DNA of 8,112 nt from assembly GCA_022822125.1 (NCBI GenBank), contig JAJECF010000227.1:1-8112 (forward strand), read 5' to 3'. This document shows, one piece after another, positions 1 to 5,765 of this stretch. The position numbers and the translations under genes were made by a program. The notes under the pieces are model-generated. The model was given only the letters and a program-made list of their open reading frames with translations. It made no database searches and had not been told where the DNA came from. This DNA comes from Alphaproteobacteria bacterium. Lineage in GTDB: Bacteria; Pseudomonadota; Alphaproteobacteria; Bin95. The stretch's first letter is position 1. The number at the start of each line of letters is the position of its first letter.

Positions 1-390
1 CTCGACGACGAGTACCACGCGCTGTTCATAGGGCTCGGGCGCGGCGAGCTCGTGCCCTACGGCTCCTGGTACATCACCGGATTCATGATGGACAAGCCCC
101 TGGCGGAGTTGCGAAGGGACCTTGCCCAGCTCGGCTTCGAACGCTCGGAGCGGATCTCGGAGACCGAGGACCACGCGTGCGCGCTGCTCGAGGTCATGGC
201 GATGGTGATCACCGAGGCGCAGGGGCTCGGGAGTCAGCGCCTCTTCTTCTCCCGGCACATCGAGCCCTGGATGGAGAGCTTCTTCCGGGATCTGAGGGAC
301 GCCGGATCAGCCTCCTTCTACCGCGCGGTGGGCGAGTTCGGCATGCGCTTCATGGAGTTCGAGCGCCAGTATCTCGCGATGCTGAGGTAA
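1..390 (+). CDS. TorD/DmsD-family molybdoenzyme chaperone, 3' part
   Basis: The frame is open from the first base to a TAA at 388-390, giving 129 C-terminal residues. The family is usually about 200 aa, so roughly the first third lies outside the window. Visible family features are an early EYHALFIGLGRGE stretch followed by PYGSWY, a central acidic EDH segment leading into a helix, and the late pattern FFSRHIEPW...FF.DL..A....FY. Such patterns are typical of TorD-like cytoplasmic chaperones, which bind the Tat signal and apo-form of a molybdopterin oxidoreductase until the cofactor is inserted. The gene lies 290 bp before a Tat-target/formate dehydrogenase gene set, so its client is most likely the catalytic subunit encoded at 904-3804 (inference). 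A GTG at 52 is an internal Val, not a credible start. The family call is good; the client is inferred. Confidence 0.85.
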   Translation, partial: LDDEYHALFIGLGRGELVPYGSWYITGFMMDKPLAELRRDLAQLGFERSERISETEDHACALLEVMAMVITEAQGLGSQRLFFSRHIEPWMESFFRDLRDAGSASFYRAVGEFGMRFMEFERQYLAMLR

Positions 391-550
391 TCCTTCCGGG
401 ACCCGGCCGAAGGCGCCGAGAGCGGGGTGGACGCGCCCCCGGAGTCTGCCGGAGCAGTTCGGGAACGAGGCCCCGCGACCCGGGCCGTCCAGTGGACACG
501 CGGCGCCTCGGGGCGGGTGGCCGCGTTCCGCGGAAGGTCGGTCGCCCGGG

Positions 551-566
551 TACGTACTTGTACGTA
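551..566. promoter_or_regulatory. Perfect inverted repeat TACGTA-CTTG-TACGTA, candidate operator
   Basis: Two TACGTA hexamers at 551-556 and 561-566 are separated by CTTG, giving a perfect dyad with 10-bp centre-to-centre spacing, about one helical turn. That geometry suits a homodimeric helix-turn-helix regulator. It stands out in GC-rich surroundings and lies about 115 bp upstream of the first start codon of the downstream genes. It overlaps the best -35-like hexamer, which would fit repression. No regulator is encoded in the window and I cannot name the family. Confidence 0.4.
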
Positions 567-585
567 GACGCGAGCCGTCTATTGC
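558..585 (+). promoter_or_regulatory. Possible sigma70-type promoter for the formate dehydrogenase genes
   Basis: TTGTAC at 558-563 and TATTGC at 580-585 are separated by 16 bp and resemble -35 and -10 elements. The -35 would lie inside the TACGTA dyad. Transcription would begin near 592, leaving a leader of about 90 nt before the ATG at 681. The matches are modest and promoters of high-GC bacteria are hard to read by eye, so this is a suggestion only. The genes could also be read from a promoter upstream of the chaperone gene. Confidence 0.28.
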
Positions 586-680
586 GCTAAATTCGACGGG
601 CGGAAGTGTGTGTGACGAATTGGGCCAGCGGCGCCACCACGATGGGCGGCGGGGCCGGACACCTCGGAGGACACTAAGAC

Positions 681-890
681 ATGAACGAAGCCAGAGCCAA
701 GGGGCGCAGAGCGTTCCTTCGAAGCATGGTGGCAGCAGGCGGCGCCGCGGCCGTTGTCGTGGCGAGCGAGTCGACCGTCGCGCAGCCGGGGCCCGCGGGG
801 AACAGTCCCGAGCCACAGGCACCGGCCAAGGCCAGGGGCTACCATGTCACGCCTCATATCGAGACGTACTACCGTCTCGCCGATTTCTGA
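681..890 (+). CDS. Formate dehydrogenase region TAT-target small protein (FdhX-like)
   Basis: A 69-residue protein. The ATG at 681 is preceded by GGAGG at 666-670 with a 10-nt spacer. Residues 8-15 read GRRAFLRS, a twin-arginine motif, followed by an Ala/Val/Gly-rich hydrophobic segment (about 17-28) and AQP-type possible cleavage. The mature part is short, with a Pro/Ala-rich linker and a C-terminal block GYHVTPHIETYYRLADF. This architecture matches the family known as 'formate dehydrogenase region TAT target' (TIGR02811, recalled, not searched). Those proteins are about 65 aa and encoded directly upstream of Tat-exported formate dehydrogenase catalytic subunits; they are sometimes called FdhX. 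The biochemical role is not established; an assembly or stability function alongside the TorD-like chaperone is plausible. There is no cofactor-binding Cys. The stop lies 13 bp before the next start codon. Confidence 0.88.
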   Translation: MNEARAKGRRAFLRSMVAAGGAAAVVVASESTVAQPGPAGNSPEPQAPAKARGYHVTPHIETYYRLADF

Positions 891-891
891 T

Positions 892-896
892 GGAGG
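892..896 (+). promoter_or_regulatory. Ribosome binding site that sets the catalytic subunit start
   Basis: GGAGG lies just after the small Tat-protein stop and 7 nt before the ATG at 904. The reading frame is open further upstream to 754, but that extension overlaps the small Tat gene in another frame and has no such site. The start at 904 is therefore preferred. Confidence 0.8.
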
Positions 897-903
897 TTCG
901 TCC

Positions 904-3804
904 ATGAAACTGGTCAGAAGAAATTCGGCCTCCCCGGGCGTCGCCGCAGTGGCGGTGCGCGGGCCCGGCGAGGCGATCAACCGCCGCAGGTTCCTGGGAC
1001 GCTCGGGGCTGGCGGTCGGAGGCACCGCAGTCGCGGGCATGCTGCCGGCGACGATGATGCGCAAGGCGCAAGCCGCCGCCACTTCGCCGAAGGAGAACCT
1101 CGCTACCGAGTTCCGGCGAAGCGTCTGCACGCACTGCTCGGTGGGCTGCGGCGTGATTGCCGAGGTGCAGAACGGCGTGTGGACCGGCCAGGAGCCGGAC
1201 TTCGAGTCGCCCTTCAACCTCGGCGCGCACTGCGCCAAGGGCGCGGCCGTGCGCGAGCACGCGAATGGCGAACGCCGCCTCAAATACCCCATGAAGAAAG
1301 AAGGCGGCGAGTGGAAGCGCATCAGCTGGGACCAGGCGATCAACGAGATCGGCGACGGCATGATGTCCATTCGCGAGCAGAGCGGCCCGGACAGCGTTTA
1401 CTGGCTGGGATCGGCGAAGTTCAGCAATGAGCAGGCCTATCTGTTCCGCAAGTTCGCGGCCTATTGGGGCACGAACAATGTGGACCACCAGGCCCGCATC
1501 TGCCACTCGACCACGGTTGCAGGCGTTGCGAACACATGGGGCTACGGCGCCATGACCAACTCCTACAACGACATCCACAAGAGCCGTGCGATCTTCCTCA
1601 TCGGCGGCAACCCGGCGGAAGCGCATCCGGTATCGCTGCTGCATGTGCTGAAGGCCAAGGAGCAGAACAACGCGCCGTTGATCGTGTGCGACCCGCGCTT
1701 CACGCGCACCGCCGCCCACGCCGACGAGTATGTCCGCTTCCGGCCCGGCACGGACGTGGCGCTCATCTGGGGCATCCTCTGGCATATCTTCGAGAACGGG
1801 TGGGAGGACAAGGAGTTCATCCGCACCCGCGTCTGGGGCATGGACCAGATTCGCGAAGAGGTCGCGAAATGGACGCCCGAGGAAGTGGAGCGCGTGACCG
1901 GCACGCCCGGCTCGCAGCTGCGTCGCGTCGCCCGCACCATGGCGAACAACCGCCCCGGCACCGTGATCTGGTGCATGGGCGGCACCCAGCACACCCAGGG
2001 CAACAACAACACGCGCGCCTACTGCGTGTTGCAGCTCGCGCTGGGCAACATGGGCACCTCCGGCGGTGGCACCAATATCTTCCGCGGCCATGACAATGTG
2101 CAGGGCGCCACCGACCTCGGCATCCTGTCGCATACGCTGCCCGGCTATTACGGCCTCTCGGGCGGCGCCTGGGCCCACTGGTCGCGAGTCTGGGAAGAGG
2201 ATCTCGACTGGCTGAAGGGCCAGTTCGCGATGCTCGAAGGCGCGGACGGCAAGAAGAAGCCGCTGATGAACCTGAAGGGCATCCCGGTGTCCCGCTGGAT
2301 CGACGGCGTGCTCGAGGACAAGGCCAATATGGACCAGCCGGACAATGTCCGGGCCATGGTGCTTTGGGGCCACGCGCCCAACTCGCAGACCCGCGGCAAG
2401 GAAATGAAGACCGCGATGGAGAAGCTGGACATGCTGGTCGTGATCGACCCGTATCCCACCGTCTCCGCCGTGCTTCACGACCGCACCGACGGCGTCTATC
2501 TGCTGCCGGCCTCGACGCAGTTCGAGACCTATGGCTCCGTCACCGCGTCGAACCGCTCGATCCAGTGGCGCGAGCAGGTGGTGGATCCCGTGTTCGAGAG
2601 CCTGCCCGACCAGAACATCATGGCAAAGTTCGCCAAGAAGTTCGGCTGGGCGGATCGGTTCTTCCGCAACATTGCGATGGATGCGGACGACACGCCGAAT
2701 GTCGAGGACATCACGCGGGAGATCAACCGCGGCATGTGGACGATCGGCTATACCGGCCAGTCGCCGGAGCGGATCAAGCTGCACATGGCCAACCAGCACA
2801 CCTTCGACAGGACGACCCTGCAGGCGGTGGGCGGTCCTGCCGACGGCGACTATTACGGCATGCCCTGGCCTTCCTGGGGTCCGCCGGAAATGGGCCACCC
2901 CGGCACGCCCAACCTCTACGACATGTCGAAGCCGGTGGCCGAAGGCGGCCTGACCTTCCGCGCCCGGTTCGGCGTGGAGCGGAACGGCGACAACCTGCTG
3001 GCGGAGGGCGTCTATTCGGTCGGTTCGGAGATCCAGGACGGCTATCCCGAGTTCACCATGCAGATGCTGATGGACCTGGGATGGGACAAGGATCTGACGG
3101 ACGCCGAACGGGCGGCCATCGATGCCGTTGCGGGGCCGAAGACCAACTGGAAGACCGACCTCTCGGGCGGCATCCAGCGGGTCGCGATCAAGCATGGCTG
3201 CGCGCCGTTCGGCAACGCCAAGGCCCGCGCCGTGGTGTGGACCTTCCCGGATCCGGTGCCGCTGCACCGCGAGCCGCTTTACACCCCGCGCCGGGACCTG
3301 GTGGCGGACTATCCGACCTATGAGGACCGGAAGTTCTACCGCCTGCCGACCATGTACGCCTCGATCCAGAAGCAGGATTTCTCGAAGGACTACCCGATGA
3401 TCCTGACTTCGGGCCGCCTCGTGGAATATGAGGGCGGCGGCGAGGAATCGCGGTCGAACAAGTGGCTCGCCGAACTCCAGCAGGACATGTTCGTGGAGAT
3501 CCACCCGAAGGACGCCAACGATCTCGGGCTGCGCAACGGCGCGCAGGTCTGGGTCGAGGGCGCCGAGGGCGCCAGGGTCAAGGTCATGGCGATGGTCACC
3601 GAGCGCGTTGGAGTCGGGGTCGCCTTCATGCCCTTCCATTTCGGCGGGCATTTCGAAGGCGCGGACCTGAGGCACAAATATCCCGAAGGCGCCGACCCGT
3701 TCGTGCTGGGCGAGAGCTCCAACACGGCGCAGACCTACGGCTATGACTCGGTCACGCAGATGCAGGAGACCAAGACCACTCTCTGCAAGATCTACGCGGC
3801 CTGA
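904..3804 (+). CDS. fdhA: Formate dehydrogenase catalytic (alpha) subunit, Tat-exported, Cys-type
   Basis: A 966-aa member of the DMSO reductase superfamily that oxidises formate to CO2 at a bis-molybdopterin guanine dinucleotide Mo or W centre. Residues 26-33 (NRRRFLGR) form the twin-arginine motif after a 26-residue n-region; a hydrophobic segment and an AQA site near 57 complete the Tat signal. C75-x2-C78-x3-C82-x27-C110 bind the proximal [4Fe-4S] cluster, with K112 in the usual electron-relay position. The active-site block DHQARICHS puts Cys200 where E. coli FdnG has selenocysteine, followed by the conserved His201. GGNPAEAHPV and CDPRFTRTAAHAD are cofactor-domain signatures shared with FdnG. 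From about 829 (DYPMILTSGR) to the end is the C-terminal dinucleotide-binding domain. Length is normal for this group and I see no break. It is the second gene of a tight set: 13 bp after the Tat-target gene and 14 bp before the Fe-S subunit. Orientation is periplasmic by the Tat signal. The function call is firm; Mo versus W cannot be read from sequence. Confidence 0.97.
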   Translation: MKLVRRNSASPGVAAVAVRGPGEAINRRRFLGRSGLAVGGTAVAGMLPATMMRKAQAAATSPKENLATEFRRSVCTHCSVGCGVIAEVQNGVWTGQEPDFESPFNLGAHCAKGAAVREHANGERRLKYPMKKEGGEWKRISWDQAINEIGDGMMSIREQSGPDSVYWLGSAKFSNEQAYLFRKFAAYWGTNNVDHQARICHSTTVAGVANTWGYGAMTNSYNDIHKSRAIFLIGGNPAEAHPVSLLHVLKAKEQNNAPLIVCDPRFTRTAAHADEYVRFRPGTDVALIWGILWHIFENGWEDKEFIRTRVWGMDQIREEVAKWTPEEVERVTGTPGSQLRRVARTMANNRPGTVIWCMGGTQHTQGNNNTRAYCVLQLALGNMGTSGGGTNIFRGHDNVQGATDLGILSHTLPGYYGLSGGAWAHWSRVWEEDLDWLKGQFAMLEGADGKKKPLMNLKGIPVSRWIDGVLEDKANMDQPDNVRAMVLWGHAPNSQTRGKEMKTAMEKLDMLVVIDPYPTVSAVLHDRTDGVYLLPASTQFETYGSVTASNRSIQWREQVVDPVFESLPDQNIMAKFAKKFGWADRFFRNIAMDADDTPNVEDITREINRGMWTIGYTGQSPERIKLHMANQHTFDRTTLQAVGGPADGDYYGMPWPSWGPPEMGHPGTPNLYDMSKPVAEGGLTFRARFGVERNGDNLLAEGVYSVGSEIQDGYPEFTMQMLMDLGWDKDLTDAERAAIDAVAGPKTNWKTDLSGGIQRVAIKHGCAPFGNAKARAVVWTFPDPVPLHREPLYTPRRDLVADYPTYEDRKFYRLPTMYASIQKQDFSKDYPMILTSGRLVEYEGGGEESRSNKWLAELQQDMFVEIHPKDANDLGLRNGAQVWVEGAEGARVKVMAMVTERVGVGVAFMPFHFGGHFEGADLRHKYPEGADPFVLGESSNTAQTYGYDSVTQMQETKTTLCKIYAA

Positions 3805-3818
3805 GGGAGGAGAAGGAG

Positions 3819-4412
3819 ATGGCAAGAGCTAAATTTCTCTGCGACGCCGAACGTTGCATCGAATGCAACGCCTGCGTCACCGCGTGCAAGAACGAGCACG
3901 AGGTGCCGTGGGGGATCAATCGGCGCCGGGTGGTGACCATCAACGATGGCAAGCCGGGCGAGCGGTCGATCTCCGTGGCGTGCATGCACTGTTCGGATGC
4001 GCCCTGCATGGCCGTCTGCCCGGTGGATTGCTTCTACCAGAACGACGAAGGGGTGGTCCTGCACTCCAAGGACCTCTGCATCGGCTGCGGCTACTGCTTC
4101 TATGCGTGCCCGTTCGGCGCGCCGCAGTTCCCGCAGGCGGGCAATTTCGGGTCCCGGGGCAAGATGGACAAATGCACCTTCTGCGCCGGCGGACCGGAAG
4201 AGACCCACTCCACCGCCGAGTTCGCCAAATACGGGCGCAACCGGATCGCGGAAGGCAAGCTGCCGATCTGCGCCGAGATGTGCTCGACCAAGGCGCTGCT
4301 GGCGGGCGATGGCGACGTCGTCTCGGGCATCTACCGTGAGCGCGTGGTGGCCCGGGGCTTCGGTTCCGGCGCCTGGGGCTGGGGCACGGCCTACGGCCAG
4401 AAGGGCTCCTGA
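3819..4412 (+). CDS. fdhB: Formate dehydrogenase iron-sulfur (beta) subunit, four [4Fe-4S]
   Basis: A 197-aa ferredoxin-like electron-transfer subunit. Sixteen cysteines fall in four groups: C13/16/19/23, C55/58/63/67, C87/90/93/97 and C119/122/151/155. This is the standard arrangement for four [4Fe-4S] clusters with swapped fourth ligands. It would carry electrons from the catalytic subunit to the b hemes of the gamma subunit. It has no signal peptide, so export would be by hitchhiking on the Tat signal of the catalytic subunit. Unlike E. coli FdnH (about 290 aa) it ends in a Gly/Trp-rich soluble tail with no transmembrane helix, matching the shorter beta subunits of FdhABC-type enzymes. GGGAGG at 3805-3810, 8 nt before the ATG, directly follows the upstream stop. 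Homologous subunits serve other molybdoenzymes, but the neighbours settle the assignment. Confidence 0.95.
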   Translation: MARAKFLCDAERCIECNACVTACKNEHEVPWGINRRRVVTINDGKPGERSISVACMHCSDAPCMAVCPVDCFYQNDEGVVLHSKDLCIGCGYCFYACPFGAPQFPQAGNFGSRGKMDKCTFCAGGPEETHSTAEFAKYGRNRIAEGKLPICAEMCSTKALLAGDGDVVSGIYRERVVARGFGSGAWGWGTAYGQKGS

Positions 4413-4425
4413 GGCCCTGAAGCGC

Positions 4426-4454
4426 GGCCGGTCCTGCGATCTGCAGGGCCGGCC
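4426..4454 (+). repeat. Strong 12-bp hairpin after the beta subunit gene
   Basis: GGCCGGTCCTGC (4426-4437) pairs with GCAGGGCCGGCC (4443-4454) around a 5-nt loop GATCT, with one G-T wobble. There is no clear T-run after it, so it is a poor intrinsic terminator. It may act as an RNA-stability or processing element that tunes beta versus gamma subunit levels (inference). Confidence 0.55.
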
Positions 4455-4476
4455 CGCCTCCGTGTTACTGTTGCGG

Positions 4477-4493
4477 AAGGGGCGCTGCCCCTT
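4477..4493 (+). repeat. Second hairpin, 7-bp stem with 3-nt loop
   Basis: AAGGGGC (4477-4483) and GCCCCTT (4487-4493) form a perfect stem around GCT. It lies 22 nt after the larger hairpin and is followed by GCCGCC rather than a T-run. Together with the first stem it makes a double-hairpin leader for the gamma-subunit gene. Confidence 0.45.
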
Positions 4494-4535
4494 GCCGCCA
4501 TCGCGTCCGGTCGATTTCGTCGGGAGTCCTGGAAG

Positions 4536-5750
4536 ATGACGCTGCTGCGCCTGCCGATGCTCACGATTCTCGCCGCGCTGCTAATTGCGGCTACGCCGTC
4601 CGCAGCCCAGCAGGCCGGCGACAGCGATCCAAGGGCGGCCACCGGCGGAGCGCAAACGCTCGAGGACATTCTCGCGCGTCAGCGGGGACAAGCCGTCGAC
4701 GACCGGTTCCGCCGCGAAGCCGTCGGCGACCCGGCGCGGGCGGCGGACATAAGGATGCAGCTCGGTACGCTCGGCGGCTCCTCGGATTCGGAGGTATTCC
4801 GCGCGCTGCGCTATGGCGGCGCGGATGTCACGGTCTCGGCGAAGGGACCGGCGTCCGAAATCATCATCCAGGACGGCGGCATGCGCTGGCTCGAATGGCG
4901 CAAGGGGCCGCTGCGCGAGTGGGGCGGCTGGCTGCTCGCCGGCATGGTCGGCCTGCTGGCGCTGTTCCTGCTTCTCCGGGGGCCGATCCGCATAGACGGC
5001 GGCCGTTCGGGGGAAACCATTCTTCGCTTCAATGCGCTGGAGCGGTTCGGGCACTGGCTGCTTGCGGGCTCCTTCATCCTGCTGGCGATCAGCGGGCTCA
5101 TTACGCTGTTCGGGCGCCCGCTGCTGATCCCGCTGCTCGGCAAGGACGCCTTCGCGCCTGTCGCGCTTGCATCCAAATGGGTCCACAACAATGTCGCCTG
5201 GGCTTTCATGCTGGCGCTGGTGTGGGTGTTCGTATTCTGGATCGTCCACAACATCCCCAACCGCGCCGACCTTGTCTGGCTGGCGAAGGGCGGCGGGCTC
5301 TTCATACGCGGCAGCCACCCGCCGGCGCGGAAATTCAACGCCGGCCAGAAGATCGTCTTCTGGGTGGTGGTGGTCCTCGGCCTCTCGATCTCGGCGTCCG
5401 GCCTGTCGCTGCTGTTCCCGTTCGAACTGCCGATGTTCGCCAAGACCTTCGACATCCTGAACGCGCTCGGCATTTCGCAGGCGCTGGGCTTCGGCGAACT
5501 GGCGACGGAGCTCAGCCCGCATGAGGAGATGCAATACGCGCAACTCTGGCACTCCATCGTCGCCTTCGTCTTCATCGCGATCATCATCGCGCATATCTAT
5601 CTGGGCTCGATCGGCATGGAGGGCGCGTTCGACGCCATGGAGTCGGGCGAGGTGGACCGGCAATGGGCGAGGGAGCACCATTCGCTCTGGTTCGAGGAAG
5701 AGACCGGCGAGCCGGCCCATCCAGCGCATCGGGCGCCGCCGGCGGAATGA
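4536..5750 (+). CDS. fdhC: Formate dehydrogenase gamma subunit, cytochrome b556 (long form)
   Basis: A 404-aa membrane subunit that anchors the enzyme and passes electrons to the quinone pool. A signal peptide covers about 1-24 (SAAQ cleavage region). A non-membrane segment of about 100 residues follows, probably periplasmic, ending in the block DGGMRWLEWRKGPL that recurs in long-form gamma subunits. Predicted membrane helices lie near 130-148, 172-192, 218-240, 272-294 and 339-359. Heme b ligand candidates are H173 (ERFGHW), H217 (KWVHNN), H339 (LWHS) and H353 (AHIYLG). The 14-residue spacing H339-H353 equals that of the ligand pair H155/H169 in E. coli FdnI. The C-terminal WAREHHSLW resembles the FdnI tail. 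FdnI itself is only 217 aa, so the N-terminal part is the extra piece. The ATG has GGGAG 9 nt upstream. Confidence 0.95.
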   Translation: MTLLRLPMLTILAALLIAATPSAAQQAGDSDPRAATGGAQTLEDILARQRGQAVDDRFRREAVGDPARAADIRMQLGTLGGSSDSEVFRALRYGGADVTVSAKGPASEIIIQDGGMRWLEWRKGPLREWGGWLLAGMVGLLALFLLLRGPIRIDGGRSGETILRFNALERFGHWLLAGSFILLAISGLITLFGRPLLIPLLGKDAFAPVALASKWVHNNVAWAFMLALVWVFVFWIVHNIPNRADLVWLAKGGGLFIRGSHPPARKFNAGQKIVFWVVVVLGLSISASGLSLLFPFELPMFAKTFDILNALGISQALGFGELATELSPHEEMQYAQLWHSIVAFVFIAIIIAHIYLGSIGMEGAFDAMESGEVDRQWAREHHSLWFEEETGEPAHPAHRAPPAE

Positions 5751-5765
5751 CGCCCGGCGCGTGAC

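Larger units (their letters stand above)
391..680 (+). other. Non-coding gap before the formate dehydrogenase genes
   Basis: This is 290 bp without a convincing gene; frames that run through it look like GC-rich noise. It contains a weak imperfect hairpin just after the chaperone stop (CCTTC at 392-396 facing GAAGG at 409-413, no T-run), the TACGTA inverted repeat at 551-566, and a spaced inverted repeat AATTCG (590-595) / CGAATT (616-621). A GGAGG at 666-670 serves the next gene. The AT-richer patch around 551-595 is the likeliest promoter area. Confidence 0.6.
4413..4535 (+). other. Gap between beta and gamma subunit genes with two hairpins
   Basis: This 123-bp gap is the longest inside the otherwise tight gene set (others are 13-15 bp or overlapping). 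It holds two inverted repeats, listed separately, and ends with GGGAG at 4522-4526, 9 nt before the gamma-subunit ATG. No small gene is supported here. Confidence 0.6.

Noticed and set aside
392..413. Intrinsic terminator after the chaperone gene
   Set aside because: The stem is imperfect (CCTTC/GAAGG with internal mismatches) and has no T-run, so it is too weak to list as a terminator.
754..903. Fifty-codon upstream extension of the catalytic subunit frame
   Set aside because: It overlaps the small Tat gene in another frame, encodes Arg/Ser/Pro-rich noise and would bury the Tat signal. The ATG at 904 has GGAGG at the right distance.
890..907. Five-codon frame bridging the small Tat gene stop (TGATG) and the catalytic subunit start (ATGA)
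   Set aside because: Its start codon is formed by the Shine-Dalgarno region itself (ATGGAGG), so it is most simply a by-product of the ribosome binding site.
1501..1503. Possible selenocysteine position in the catalytic subunit
   Set aside because: The codon is TGC (Cys), not TGA. The enzyme is the Cys form and needs no SECIS element.
847..3825. Minus-strand open frame of 992 codons covering the whole catalytic subunit gene
   Set aside because: It is the antisense shadow of a GC-rich gene with strong third-position bias. It has no domain signature, an Arg/His/Ala-rich composition and no start signals, while the plus-strand product is unmistakable.
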